DNA of 32,822 nucleotides from Bradyrhizobium sp. BR 10289 (lineage in GTDB: Bacteria > Pseudomonadota > Alphaproteobacteria > Rhizobiales > Xanthobacteraceae): positions 1-32,822 of the forward strand of contig NZ_JACOFR010000044.1 of the NCBI RefSeq assembly GCF_019455385.1, written 5' to 3'. This document shows, piece after piece, positions 16,107 through 25,143 of this stretch (the first letter of the stretch is position 1; the number at the start of each line of letters is the position of its first letter). The translations under genes were made by a program, and so were the position numbers. The notes under the pieces were generated by a model. It had not been told where the DNA came from. It saw only the letters and a list, made by a program, of their open reading frames with translations, and did no database searches.

Positions 16107-16322
16107 CTACTTGGCCTGGTCCTCGCGGCGCGGCAGCATGCCCATGCGCTCGAACTGCCAGCGCATGGCGCGATACCAGAGATAGCCGACCACGGCGCCG
16201 CACAGCGCCAGGACGACGACATTCGCGCTCGAGAACGAGCCGCTCCACCACATCATCCACGCGGTCCACAGCAGCGTGAAGACAACGGCACCTGCTTTCA
16301 GCGGAAGAAGGGGGCGGCTCAT
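16107..16322 (-). CDS. Small membrane protein
   Basis: A 71-residue protein with two hydrophobic helices (AGAVVFTLLWTAWMMWW and ANVVVLALCGAVVGYLWY), then a basic tail ending PRREDQAK. No family recognised. Start ATG 16322 has ccggagcacgacc upstream; the frame extends 12 codons further without a ribosome site. It is convergent with the collagen-like gene, with four bases between stops. Confidence 0.72.
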   Translation of the reverse strand: MSRPLLPLKAGAVVFTLLWTAWMMWWSGSFSSANVVVLALCGAVVGYLWYRAMRWQFERMGMLPRREDQAK

Positions 16323-16420
16323 GGTCGTGCTCCGGGCTGTCAAAACCCCGGCGGACACCGTCGCAAATAAAGGCGCCTTCTACCGTGAGCCAGGTCACGG
16401 ACCGCGTGCCTGGGGAGCGA

Positions 16421-16687
16421 TTAACCGAACCGCAGCCGCGAACGCTCTTTTGCCTTCTCCGCCTCGACCTTACGATCGCGCGCCGGCGCATGGGTGTGCA
16501 GCGAGGTCAGGAGTTTTCGCGCAGCTTCAGCCACCTCTACCACCGCGCGGTCGAACGCCGCCTCATTGGCCTGCGAGGGCTTGTTGAAGCCGGACAGTTT
16601 TCGCACGAACTGCAAGGCCGAGGCATGGATCTCGTCCTCCGTCGCCGGCGGCTCGAAGTTGAACAGCGTCTTGATGTTGCGACACAT
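16421..16687 (-). CDS. DUF2277 family protein
   Basis: An 88-residue protein with the family hallmark N-terminus MCRNIKTLFNFEPPAT, then EIHASALQFVRKLSGF and a helical region ending in a highly basic tail (about 70-86). DUF2277 proteins are short, conserved in many bacteria and of unknown role. Start ATG 16687 follows a ccggagaga site. It is divergent from the alpha/beta hydrolase gene. Confidence 0.9.
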   Translation of the reverse strand: MCRNIKTLFNFEPPATEDEIHASALQFVRKLSGFNKPSQANEAAFDRAVVEVAEAARKLLTSLHTHAPARDRKVEAEKAKERSRLRFG

Positions 16688-16811
16688 GCGGTCTCTCCGG
16701 TGTTTCCCTCTAGGACGATCGGCGGAGCTGAAATCCTACATCGTTCCCTGCCGTTCTGCTAAGTTCCGCGCCACGCGGCCACTGATGACGAGCCGCAACG
16801 GGGAGAGAAGC

Positions 16812-17873
16812 ATGAAGGCATCCTGCGCCGCGCTGTCGGCCGTTCTGCTGTCCATTTCGACGTCGGCGATGGCCGCCGAGTATCCGGCGCCGAAACAAGG
16901 CGACTGGGTCGCCAAGGATTTCAAGTTCCACACCGGCGAGACCATGCCGGAGCTAAAGCTGCATTACACCACGGTCGGCGAGCCGTCTGGCCAACCGGTG
17001 CTGGTGCTGCATGGCACCGGCGGCTCGGGCACCGGTATGCTGGGGCCGACATTCGGTGGCGAGATGTTCGGACCGGGACAACCGCTCGACGCCTCCAAAT
17101 ACTACATCATCCTTCCTGATGGCATCGGCCACGGCCAGTCGTCAAAACCGTCGGACGGCATGAAGACCGGCTTTCCGAAATACAATTACGACGACATGGT
17201 CGAGGCGCAATATCGCCTCGTGACCGAAGGCCTCGGCGTCAAGCATCTGCGGCTCGTCATCGGCAATTCGATGGGCGGCATGCACACCTGGCTGTGGGGC
17301 GAGAAATATCCGAAGACGATGGACGCGCTGATCCCGATGGCTTCGCAGCCGACCGAGATGGCCTCGCGCAACTGGATGCTGCGGCGGATCATGCTCGACA
17401 CCATCCGCAACGACCCCGACTATAACGGCGGCAACTACACCAGCCAGCCGCGCATGATGAAATACGCCGCCACGGCCTACGGCATCGCCAGCATCGGCGG
17501 CACTCTCGCCTATCAGCAGCAGGCACCGACGGCGGCCAAGGCCGACAAGATCGTCGACGAGCGGCTCGCGACGCCGATCACGACAGACGCCAACGACTTC
17601 GTCTATCAGTGGGAGGCCTCGCACGACTACAACGCCGCGGACAAGCTCGCGCAGATCGAGGCCTCTCTGCTGCTGATCAATTCAGCCGACGACGAACGCA
17701 ATCCGCCCGAGACCGGCATCACGGAAGCCGCGATGAAGCAGGTCAAGAACGGCAGTCTGTATCTCATCCCTGCAAGCACCGAGACGCGCGGCCACGGCAC
17801 GACGGGCAACGCGAAATTCTACATCGAGCAGGTCAGGCAGTTGCTGCAGACCGCGCCGCAGCGGACGATGTAA
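16812..17873 (+). CDS. Exported alpha/beta hydrolase, homoserine acetyltransferase-like
   Basis: A 353-residue protein with a signal peptide (about 1-22, cleavage after AMA). The mature enzyme has the alpha/beta hydrolase fold: oxyanion region VLHGTGGSG, nucleophile elbow GNSMGG with S153, acid in NSADDERNPPE near 300, and His in GHGTTGN near 332. The insertion pattern resembles MetX-type acyltransferases, but a periplasmic location argues for a hydrolase on an ester or lactone. The substrate is unknown. ATG 16812 follows ggggagagaag. A hairpin at 17905 probably ends the transcript. Confidence 0.88.
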   Translation: MKASCAALSAVLLSISTSAMAAEYPAPKQGDWVAKDFKFHTGETMPELKLHYTTVGEPSGQPVLVLHGTGGSGTGMLGPTFGGEMFGPGQPLDASKYYIILPDGIGHGQSSKPSDGMKTGFPKYNYDDMVEAQYRLVTEGLGVKHLRLVIGNSMGGMHTWLWGEKYPKTMDALIPMASQPTEMASRNWMLRRIMLDTIRNDPDYNGGNYTSQPRMMKYAATAYGIASIGGTLAYQQQAPTAAKADKIVDERLATPITTDANDFVYQWEASHDYNAADKLAQIEASLLLINSADDERNPPETGITEAAMKQVKNGSLYLIPASTETRGHGTTGNAKFYIEQVRQLLQTAPQRTM

Positions 17874-17904
17874 CGACAGCGGACCACCGATATCGCAACG
17901 CATC

Positions 17905-17931
17905 ATATGCGGCGCCTCGTGCGCCGCATAT
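17905..17931 (+). terminator. Hairpin terminator after the hydrolase gene
   Basis: ATATGCGGCGC (17905-17915) and GCGCCGCATAT (17921-17931) form a perfect 11-bp stem with a 5-base loop. The following tatttg is only a weak T-tract. Confidence 0.65.
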
Positions 17932-18041
17932 TATTTGAGCATGCAATACGCGGATAGCTCGGGCTTAATCGCATCAACGATACGAATCGACGCGCGGGGC
18001 AATCGCGCGCTCATGGCACGACACGCGATGAGGAGGATCGC

Positions 18042-18395
18042 ATGCACAGGCTAGCGCTGTGCGTTTGGCTCGCCACGATGACGGTGCTGACCAGCGCCGC
18101 GTTTGCGTTCGACAACGGGCAATACGACCACGTCCCGCCCGACATCCGCGCCTGGTTCAAGAGCGTGATCGCACCGAACGGCGTGCCCTGCTGCGACATT
18201 TCCGACGGCCACCGTACCGACTACGACGTGCGCGGCGGAACCTATTGGGTGCCGATCGAGGGACAATGGATGGAAGTGCCCGACCGCGCCATCATTCGCG
18301 ATCGTGGCAATCCCGTCGGCCAGGCCGTAGTGTGGTATGTCCATCATCGCGGCGCCATCATCATCAGTTGCTTCGTGCCGGCCGATGCGGTGTGA
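18042..18395 (+). CDS. Exported protein of unknown function, cysteine-containing
   Basis: A 117-residue protein with a signal peptide (MHRLALCVWLATMTVLTSAA, cleavage before FDNGQYD). The mature domain has PNGVPCCDISDGHRTDYDVR, a Trp-rich strand region (TYWVPIEGQWMEVPD) and a C-terminal ISCFVP. The vicinal cysteine pair with His and Asp nearby could bind a metal or form disulfides; no function is known to me. ATG 18042 follows a strong gaggagg site. Confidence 0.85.
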   Translation: MHRLALCVWLATMTVLTSAAFAFDNGQYDHVPPDIRAWFKSVIAPNGVPCCDISDGHRTDYDVRGGTYWVPIEGQWMEVPDRAIIRDRGNPVGQAVVWYVHHRGAIIISCFVPADAV

Positions 18396-18472
18396 GGCGT
18401 CTTGACGGATTCCATTGGCTGGAGGCGGCATGATCGGGTAGCCTGACGCCGAATTCATGCGGAGGCACGCCG

Positions 18473-19075
18473 TTGACCGATCTTTGCGCCGAAGACCTCG
18501 CCACCCTTTATCCGAAGCCAAGCCCGCGCGTGATCGCCAAGGCGCGCCCCGCCATTGACGCACACGCGAAGAAGTTCATCGAGATGTCGCCGTTCTGCGT
18601 GCTCGCAACGTCGGGCACCGACGGCAGCGTCGATGCCTCACCGCGCGGCGGCGGCATCGGCTTCGTCCACGTCGTCGGGCCCAACCAGCTTCTGATGCCC
18701 GACCGTTCCGGCAACAACCGCATCGACAGTTTTCGCAACGTCGTCGAAGGCTCAGGTTTCGTGCACATGCTGTTCTTCGTGCCGGGGATCGACGAGACGC
18801 TGCGCGTCGGCGGCCGCGGCACGCTGTCGGCCGATCCGGATCTGCTCGCATCGATGGTGGAGTTCGGCAAGCCGCCGCGCGCGGTGCTGAGCGTCGCCGT
18901 CAGCGAAGTCTATTTCCACTGCGGCAAGGCGCTGATGCGCTCAAAGCTGTGGTCGCCCGAGAAGGTGCAGCGCTCGGTGATGCCGAGCATCGTCGAAATC
19001 GTCCACGAGCAGACCGGCCTCGGTGAACCGCAGCCTCAGGAGACCGTAGAAGAGCTCTACAAGACGCAACTTTAG
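18473..19075 (+). CDS. PPOX-type flavoprotein, pyridoxamine 5'-phosphate oxidase family
   Basis: A 200-residue split-barrel FMN-binding protein. FCVLATSGTDGSVDASPRGG is the typical first FMN-contacting strand pair, followed by LLMPDRSGNNRIDSFRNV and the dimer-interface region YFHCGKALMRSKLW. This pattern matches the MSMEG_1061-like subgroup rather than true PdxH, which would have a different C-terminal PLP motif. It probably reduces or oxidises a small molecule with FMN or F420; substrate unknown. The start is TTG 18473 after gcggaggcacg. It is convergent with bfr across a repeat. Confidence 0.88.
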   Translation: MTDLCAEDLATLYPKPSPRVIAKARPAIDAHAKKFIEMSPFCVLATSGTDGSVDASPRGGGIGFVHVVGPNQLLMPDRSGNNRIDSFRNVVEGSGFVHMLFFVPGIDETLRVGGRGTLSADPDLLASMVEFGKPPRAVLSVAVSEVYFHCGKALMRSKLWSPEKVQRSVMPSIVEIVHEQTGLGEPQPQETVEELYKTQL

Positions 19076-19102
19076 GTGTAGCTGGCACAACGATCACGGT
19101 GC

Positions 19103-19233
19103 CGTCCCGGACAAGCGCCAGCGCAGATCCGGGACCCATAACTACAGGAAGTGGTTTGGCGAGGACGGGGTCGCCAGCGCGTGCCGCAATTGCTCCCTGT
19201 AGTTCTGGATCCCCGCTTTCGCGGGGATGACAG
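19103..19233. repeat. Composite palindromic repeat (family B head, family A tail)
   Basis: The left part (19103-19139) is a family B unit (gtcccggacaagcgccagcg to gatccgggaccca). The right part (19195-19233) is a family A tail (tctggatccccgctttcgcggggatgaca, quoted here as its two halves tctggatcc and the ccccgc hairpin). AACTACAGG (19140-19148) and CCTGTAGTT (19196-19204) pair between them. It is a chimera of two repeat families and could serve as a terminator for both convergent genes. Confidence 0.75.
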
Positions 19234-19258
19234 TGGAGGATGTAGCTGACGCCGGAGC

Positions 19259-19747
19259 CTAGTGCCCCTCGCCCTCGAGCCCGCCGACGTGCTTCTGGGT
19301 GTAGAGTTCGAGGCCGATGCGACCAATCAGGTCGAGCTGGGTTTCGAGGAAGTCGATGTGATGCTCCTCGTCACTCATCAGCTTCTCGAACAGGTCGCGC
19401 GTGACGTAGTCCTTGACGCCGTGGCAGTAGGTCGCCGCTTCCTGGTAGAGCGCCCGCGCGCTCATCTCGGCGGCGAGATCGCACTCGATGATCTCCTTGA
19501 CGTTCTGGCCGATGCGTAGGGGATCGAGCACCTGCATGTTCGGGAAGCCGTCGAAGAACAGGATGCGCGCGGTGAGCTTGTCGGCGTGCTCCATCTCCTC
19601 GATGGACTCCTTGCGCCAGACCTTGGCCATGTCGAGGAGGCCCCAATTGTCGAGGAAGCGGTAGTGCAGCCAATATTGGTTGATCGCAGTCAGCTCATGA
19701 CGCAGTGCCTTGTTGAGATAGTCGATGACTTTTGCGTCGCCCTGCAT
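19259..19747 (-). CDS. bfr: Bacterioferritin
   Basis: A 162-residue 24-mer iron-storage protein. The ferroxidase ligands are at the standard positions: E18, E51 and H54 in EEMEH, E94 in ECDLAAE, and E127 and H130 in DEEHH. M52 is the haem ligand. It oxidises Fe(II) and stores it as mineral; Bfd reduces it for release. ATG 19747 has ctggag upstream and gives the canonical MQGDAKVIDYLN. A perfect ICE-like palindrome lies 44-60 bases upstream, so Irr control by iron/haem status is likely. It follows bfd in the same direction. Confidence 0.97.
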   Translation of the reverse strand: MQGDAKVIDYLNKALRHELTAINQYWLHYRFLDNWGLLDMAKVWRKESIEEMEHADKLTARILFFDGFPNMQVLDPLRIGQNVKEIIECDLAAEMSARALYQEAATYCHGVKDYVTRDLFEKLMSDEEHHIDFLETQLDLIGRIGLELYTQKHVGGLEGEGH

Positions 19748-19790
19748 TGGTTCACTCCAGCTCTTGCAGTCCAAATCGGCCCTAAGTCGA

Positions 19791-19807
19791 TTTAGAACGC
19801 TTCTAAA
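19791..19807. promoter_or_regulatory. ICE motif, candidate Irr operator of bfr
   Basis: TTTAGAA-CGC-TTCTAAA is a perfect 17-base palindrome that matches the iron control element bound by Irr in rhizobia. It lies directly upstream of bfr. Confidence 0.8.
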
Positions 19808-19879
19808 TCAGTTTAAACACGGGAGCAACCGGCTACGGGACGCAGCCGGGGAAAAGCTCAGCGGACAATGAGGAAAGTT

Positions 19880-20152
19880 TCAGCAGGCCGCGAGGGCAAA
19901 CTGGATGGGATCTGCCGTCTCGTCATTGGCGGCCACGGTGTGGCTGTGCGGGCAGCCCGAGCAGCAGGACTTTGCACAGGGGCCAAGCGCTTCGTCGATG
20001 ATGGTCTTGATGGTGCGGGCGCAGCGGCCGCATTCGGCGCTACAACCGAGGCATCCATAGACCTGCTTGGCATGGCGTACAGCGTCGTCGGACTCGGCGA
20101 CGGCGGCGCGGATGTCGTCATCGCTCAGCACGTTACAGGAACAAACGATCAT
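19880..20152 (-). CDS. bfd: Bacterioferritin-associated ferredoxin
   Basis: A 90-residue [2Fe-2S] protein of the Bfd/BFD-like type. Cluster ligands are C4 and C6 (MIVCSCN) and C41 and C44 (CGRC). Bfd passes electrons to the haem of bacterioferritin to free stored iron. Two further cysteines (C34, C37) precede the CxxC pair, and a C-terminal extension of about 25 residues carries CAKSCCSGCPHSH. E. coli Bfd has 64 residues and no such tail, so this tail may bind a second metal. It lies upstream of bfr in the same direction, with an ICE-like motif about 110 bases upstream. Confidence 0.9.
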   Translation of the reverse strand: MIVCSCNVLSDDDIRAAVAESDDAVRHAKQVYGCLGCSAECGRCARTIKTIIDEALGPCAKSCCSGCPHSHTVAANDETADPIQFALAAC

Positions 20153-20261
20153 GGAAGCGGCAGGCCCTTCGGTGATGCGCCATCATCGATATTTAAGGGG
20201 CCGGCCGGATGCAAAAGGAAAAACCGGTATTTGAAGCTATTCCAAACTGGCCCGGTACCAG

Positions 20262-20278
20262 CCTAGAACGGCTCTAAA
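20262..20278. promoter_or_regulatory. Degenerate ICE-like motif upstream of bfd
   Basis: CCTAGAACGGCTCTAAA differs from the perfect copy at 19791 mainly at three outer or arm positions. It lies 110 bases before the bfd start. It is a plausible second Irr site, weaker than the first. Confidence 0.5.
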
Positions 20279-20319
20279 TCAAGGTGTTGTGCGGAATCAA
20301 GAATGGGCCGGATCGGAGC

Positions 20320-20616
20320 CTAATCGCCGCCCCCGCCGCCGCCACCATCGCTCCCGCCGCAATCTCCGCCCCCGCCGGTATCGCTCGTGGAGCAGCTGCC
20401 GCTGTCGGTCGAGCTTGCCGAGCTGTCGCTGGAAAACCAGCTTCCCAGCGAGAAGCCGTCATTCGTCGTATCCGAATAGCTGTCCCCCCCGCCACCATCG
20501 CCGCCGGCCCCTGCGCCCGAGCGGCGCTGGCCGCGGTTCTGGATATGGGCGATCAGGGCATAACCAATCACGCCGGTGACCCCGACCGCGATCAGGGCAT
20601 TGGTCAGGACGGTCAT
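20320..20616 (-). CDS. Glycine/serine-rich membrane-anchored small protein
   Basis: A 98-residue protein. An N-terminal hydrophobic helix (about 3-22, VLTNALIAVGVTGVIGYALI) is followed by a basic patch (QNRGQRRSG). A low-complexity tail of Gly, Ser and Asp with two cysteines ends in a run of glycines. It is probably a signal anchor with a flexible exterior tail. Start ATG 20616 follows gggagacgatc. No family recognised; the low complexity makes homology unreliable. Confidence 0.65.
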   Translation of the reverse strand: MTVLTNALIAVGVTGVIGYALIAHIQNRGQRRSGAGAGGDGGGGDSYSDTTNDGFSLGSWFSSDSSASSTDSGSCSTSDTGGGGDCGGSDGGGGGGGD

Positions 20617-20753
20617 GATCGTCTCCCGGGGCCAAAAGCCGCCATTTTCCACCAATTGGTCGCAGCCGGCAGACGTGCCGTTCATTGATCATTCAAGCGA
20701 AATATGGAACTTTGGCCGTAACAGTTCCGTATTCGTGTGTGAGAGGTCGATTG

Positions 20754-21077
20754 ATGAAGAAGACGCTTATGGCCGTCGCAGCCGTGGTCACCCTGGTCCT
20801 GACCGCCGGAACGCCGGCCCATGCACAGCGTGGAGTCGCGGCTGGCGTTGCTGCGGGAATCATCGGCGGCGCCATTGTCGCTGGCGCACTGGCCTCTCCG
20901 TATTATTACGGACCGGGCCCCGGCTATTACGAACCGGGCTATTACCCGCCCCGCTACTACGCGCCGGGTCCGGGCTATGTCGCCGACGACTATTACGGCG
21001 GCGGCTGCGTCTGGCAGAAGCAGCGCTTCTGGGACGGTTATGCTTGGCGGGTTCGCCGCGTGCGAGTCTGTGGCTGA
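20754..21077 (+). CDS. Exported glycine-zipper protein, paralogue 1
   Basis: A 107-residue protein with a signal peptide (about 1-24, cleavage after AHA). A glycine zipper follows (GVAAGVAAGIIGGAIVAGAL), then a Tyr/Pro/Gly-rich linker and a C-terminal block (CVWQKQRFWDGYAWRVRRVR) ending VCG. The zipper suggests membrane insertion or oligomerisation; the C-terminal cysteines may form a disulfide. A paralogue with the same layout lies at 21316. ATG 20754 follows gagaggtcgat. Function unknown. Confidence 0.85.
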   Translation: MKKTLMAVAAVVTLVLTAGTPAHAQRGVAAGVAAGIIGGAIVAGALASPYYYGPGPGYYEPGYYPPRYYAPGPGYVADDYYGGGCVWQKQRFWDGYAWRVRRVRVCG

Positions 21078-21315
21078 GGCGCAATGAACCGGTTCGCTTC
21101 GCAACGTTGCCTGGGCCGGTTCACTACGGATGCGCTGTTCATCTTCGGGCCTGAAAAAGACCGCTTTTTCTCGTCACAGCTCCGTGTGCGTTTACCGTGG
21201 ATTGACCATTTGCGCGCTTCCTAGCTGCAAGGCCAATTCCATCAGAGTGTGCGTGAACCTTTGAACCCCGGACGCCTCTAACAAGAGGATTCCATCTCCC
21301 TGGAGAGCCAAGAGC

Positions 21316-21597
21316 ATGAAGAAGACTTTAGTTGCCGCCCTCACGGTTGCGACGGTCGCCGGTTCGCTGGTGACCGCAACGCCGTCCGCGAAGGCCCATG
21401 ACGGCGTCGGCGCCGGCATCGCAGCCGGCCTGATCGGCGGCGCCATCGTCGGCGGCGCGATCGCGTCGAGCCGCCCCGCCTATGGCGGTCCCGTTTACGT
21501 GGCCGAGCCCCCGCCGCCCCCGCCCTGCTACTGGCAGCGCCAGCGTTATTGGGACGGCTACGGCTGGGTCGTGCGCCCGGTTCGCGTCTGCTATTGA
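21316..21597 (+). CDS. Exported glycine-zipper protein, paralogue 2
   Basis: A 93-residue protein with a signal peptide (about 1-27, cleavage after AKA). The glycine zipper (GAGIAAGLIGGAIVGGAIA), a poly-Pro linker and the end block CYWQRQRYWDGYGWVVRPVR followed by VCY match the gene at 20754. The linker is shorter and Pro-rich instead of Tyr-rich. The 238-base gap between the two genes has no other gene that I can see. A strong terminator follows at 21632. Confidence 0.85.
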   Translation: MKKTLVAALTVATVAGSLVTATPSAKAHDGVGAGIAAGLIGGAIVGGAIASSRPAYGGPVYVAEPPPPPPCYWQRQRYWDGYGWVVRPVRVCY

Positions 21598-21631
21598 ACT
21601 GATCGCAACGCGCTCATCAGCGCGGTGATCG

Positions 21632-21664
21632 AAGCCCGGCCGAGACGATCGGCCGGGCTTTTTT
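21632..21664 (+). terminator. Rho-independent terminator
   Basis: AAGCCCGGCCGA (21632-21643) and TCGGCCGGGCTT (21649-21660) form a perfect 12-bp stem with loop GACGA, followed by a T-run to 21664. It ends the glycine-zipper transcript and lies in the gap to the convergent transglycosylase gene. Confidence 0.95.
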
Positions 21665-21677
21665 GTTTGGTGCCGCG

Positions 21678-22904
21678 CTAACGCGCCTCCTGGATCGAGC
21701 GCAGCACCTCTTCGCTCGGCCAGCAGTCGACCTTAAGCCCTGCCGACTTCTGATAGGCGCCGAGCGCCGCACGCGTCTGCATGCCCGCCTTGCCGTCGAT
21801 CTTGTCCTTGTAGAGCCCGACGCGGGTGAGCCCGCGCTGCATGGTCTCGACATCTTTCGTGCGCAGCTGCTTCGAGGCCGCCCACGGCGTCGCGAACGGC
21901 AAGGGGCTCGTCATGCGATCGGCGAGATGGCCGACGAACAGCACGTAGAGGTCAGAGAAATTGTATTCCTTGATGACGAAGTAGTTCTTCGTGGTCAGGA
22001 ATGACGGGCCGTAGATGCCTTCTGGCTGCAGCAGCGATGCCGGCTGCGCCTGCTCGGCGGCGCTGAGCTTTTGTCCGCGCACGGGCACAAAGCCTTCGCG
22101 CAGCCACTGGCCGATCGGCTTGGTCACTTCGGGCACGCCCGTCGTGCAATCGACCTTCGCCGGCGCCTGCACCTCATAGGCCCAGCGCACGCCACTCTGC
22201 CAGCCCTTGTTGACGAGCTGCTGCGCGGCCGAGGCCAGCGCATCCGGCACCGAATGCCAGATATCGATGCGGCCATCGCCGTCGAAATCGACGCCGTGCT
22301 TGTAATATTCCGACGGCAAAAACTGCGTCAGCCCGGTGGCGCCGGCCCAGGAGGAGCGCATGTCCTTGCGCGTCACCACGCCCTCACCGAGGATTTTCAG
22401 CGAGAGGATGAACTCGTTGCGATAGGTGTCCTTGCGCCGGCCGACATAGGCCTGCGTCGCCAGCACGCGGACCAGATCGTAAGGCAGCGTATAGCGGCCG
22501 TAATCGGTCTCGCGGCCCCAGATCGCGAGCATCACGGTCGCGGGCACGCCGGAGCTTTTCTCGATTTGCGTCAGCGCGGAACTGTATTTTTGCAGCAGCC
22601 GCTGCCCCTCGCCAGCGAGCCGTGCGATCGAAGCTTCCTTGACGTAGTCGGCCGGCACCTGCACGAACTCGGCCTGCGACGGCGCGCCGGTGGCGGGGCG
22701 CCCCGGCAGGATCAGATCGGGCAGTTTGTAGTCTGGCTCCAGCCCCCGCGTCTCCCGCTCGAACGTCGCACGCGACACACCCGCCTGTTGTGCCTCGGGC
22801 CAGAGCGAGGCGATGAACTGCGTGAAGGCGGCATCGGCAGCGCGAGCGGGCGACCAGCCGCAGGTGACCACGATCACCGCAGCAATGAGCGCCCGCCGCG
22901 TCAT
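21678..22904 (-). CDS. Lytic murein transglycosylase, MltB type, with peptidoglycan-binding domain
   Basis: A 408-residue exported enzyme that cleaves the MurNAc-GlcNAc bond with 1,6-anhydro product. It has a signal peptide (about 1-22). The catalytic Glu is E132 in AIWGRETDYG, with RSSWAGATGLTQFLPSEYY and DFDGDGRIDIW typical of the SLT_2/MltB fold. A C-terminal peptidoglycan-binding helical domain (about 345-405, VETMQRGLTRVGLYKDKID) follows. It starts 7 bases after the ettA stop on the same strand, so the two are probably co-transcribed. No lipobox is seen, so it is periplasmic. Confidence 0.93.
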   Translation of the reverse strand: MTRRALIAAVIVVTCGWSPARAADAAFTQFIASLWPEAQQAGVSRATFERETRGLEPDYKLPDLILPGRPATGAPSQAEFVQVPADYVKEASIARLAGEGQRLLQKYSSALTQIEKSSGVPATVMLAIWGRETDYGRYTLPYDLVRVLATQAYVGRRKDTYRNEFILSLKILGEGVVTRKDMRSSWAGATGLTQFLPSEYYKHGVDFDGDGRIDIWHSVPDALASAAQQLVNKGWQSGVRWAYEVQAPAKVDCTTGVPEVTKPIGQWLREGFVPVRGQKLSAAEQAQPASLLQPEGIYGPSFLTTKNYFVIKEYNFSDLYVLFVGHLADRMTSPLPFATPWAASKQLRTKDVETMQRGLTRVGLYKDKIDGKAGMQTRAALGAYQKSAGLKVDCWPSEEVLRSIQEAR

Positions 22905-22911
22905 GCTGGCA

Positions 22912-24561
<1,650 letters not shown>

Positions 24562-24796
24562 GGGTCCCGTGAAACCTTCAATTTGAGGAGATTTGCTTAG
24601 CCAGCGATGTAGCGATCCCGCCCCCAAAGGGCAACGTTTTCCCCCCGTTCACCACGGATGAATACTGGGCGGACACCATCCGGACCCCCGATCCGGACAA
24701 TTGAAACTATGTTTTAATAAATCAGGCCAAAGCTCGGTTTCGCGCGGAAACAGCGCCACCCGCTCAGAATGAACGGGAGCACAGCGAGACAGCGTC

Positions 24797-25012
24797 ATGG
24801 CACTGATCGACACCCATTCCCTTCCCGTTCCGGCAGATGCCGGCCGCGCGTCCGCGCTGGTGTCCGAGGTCAAGGGCTTCTGGAAGCGCTTCTTCGCCAC
24901 CGCCTTCAACCCCTACCGGCCCGAGTTGCACTACATGCGCGGCCCTGGCCCCGCCTGGCGCGCCAAGCACGGCATGGATGCGCCGATCCGGCTCAAGCCC
25001 CGCGACCTCTGA
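24797..25012 (+). CDS. Small protein of unknown function
   Basis: A 71-residue soluble protein with an amphipathic, aromatic-rich centre (EVKGFWKRFFATAFNPYRPE) and a C-terminus GMDAPIRLKPRDL. No signal peptide or known motif. ATG 24797 has gcgagacagcg upstream. The 235-base gap to ettA is the only AT-rich patch nearby and should hold divergent promoters. Coding statistics and codon use support a real gene; function unknown. Confidence 0.65.
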   Translation: MALIDTHSLPVPADAGRASALVSEVKGFWKRFFATAFNPYRPELHYMRGPGPAWRAKHGMDAPIRLKPRDL

Positions 25013-25143
25013 GCCCTCTCTCCTATCGGATTTTTGAAGACCCCGACTGCTTGCGCGCGGCCCTGATTGCGCGCAACCATGGCCCTATTCCGACGACGGC
25101 GCCCCCCGCCCGGCGCCTCACCTCTCGCCATGGATGAACGCTG

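Noticed and set aside
20685..20696. TTGATCATTCAA near the glycine-zipper gene
   Set aside because: The spacer is four bases, not the six needed for a FixK/FNR site.
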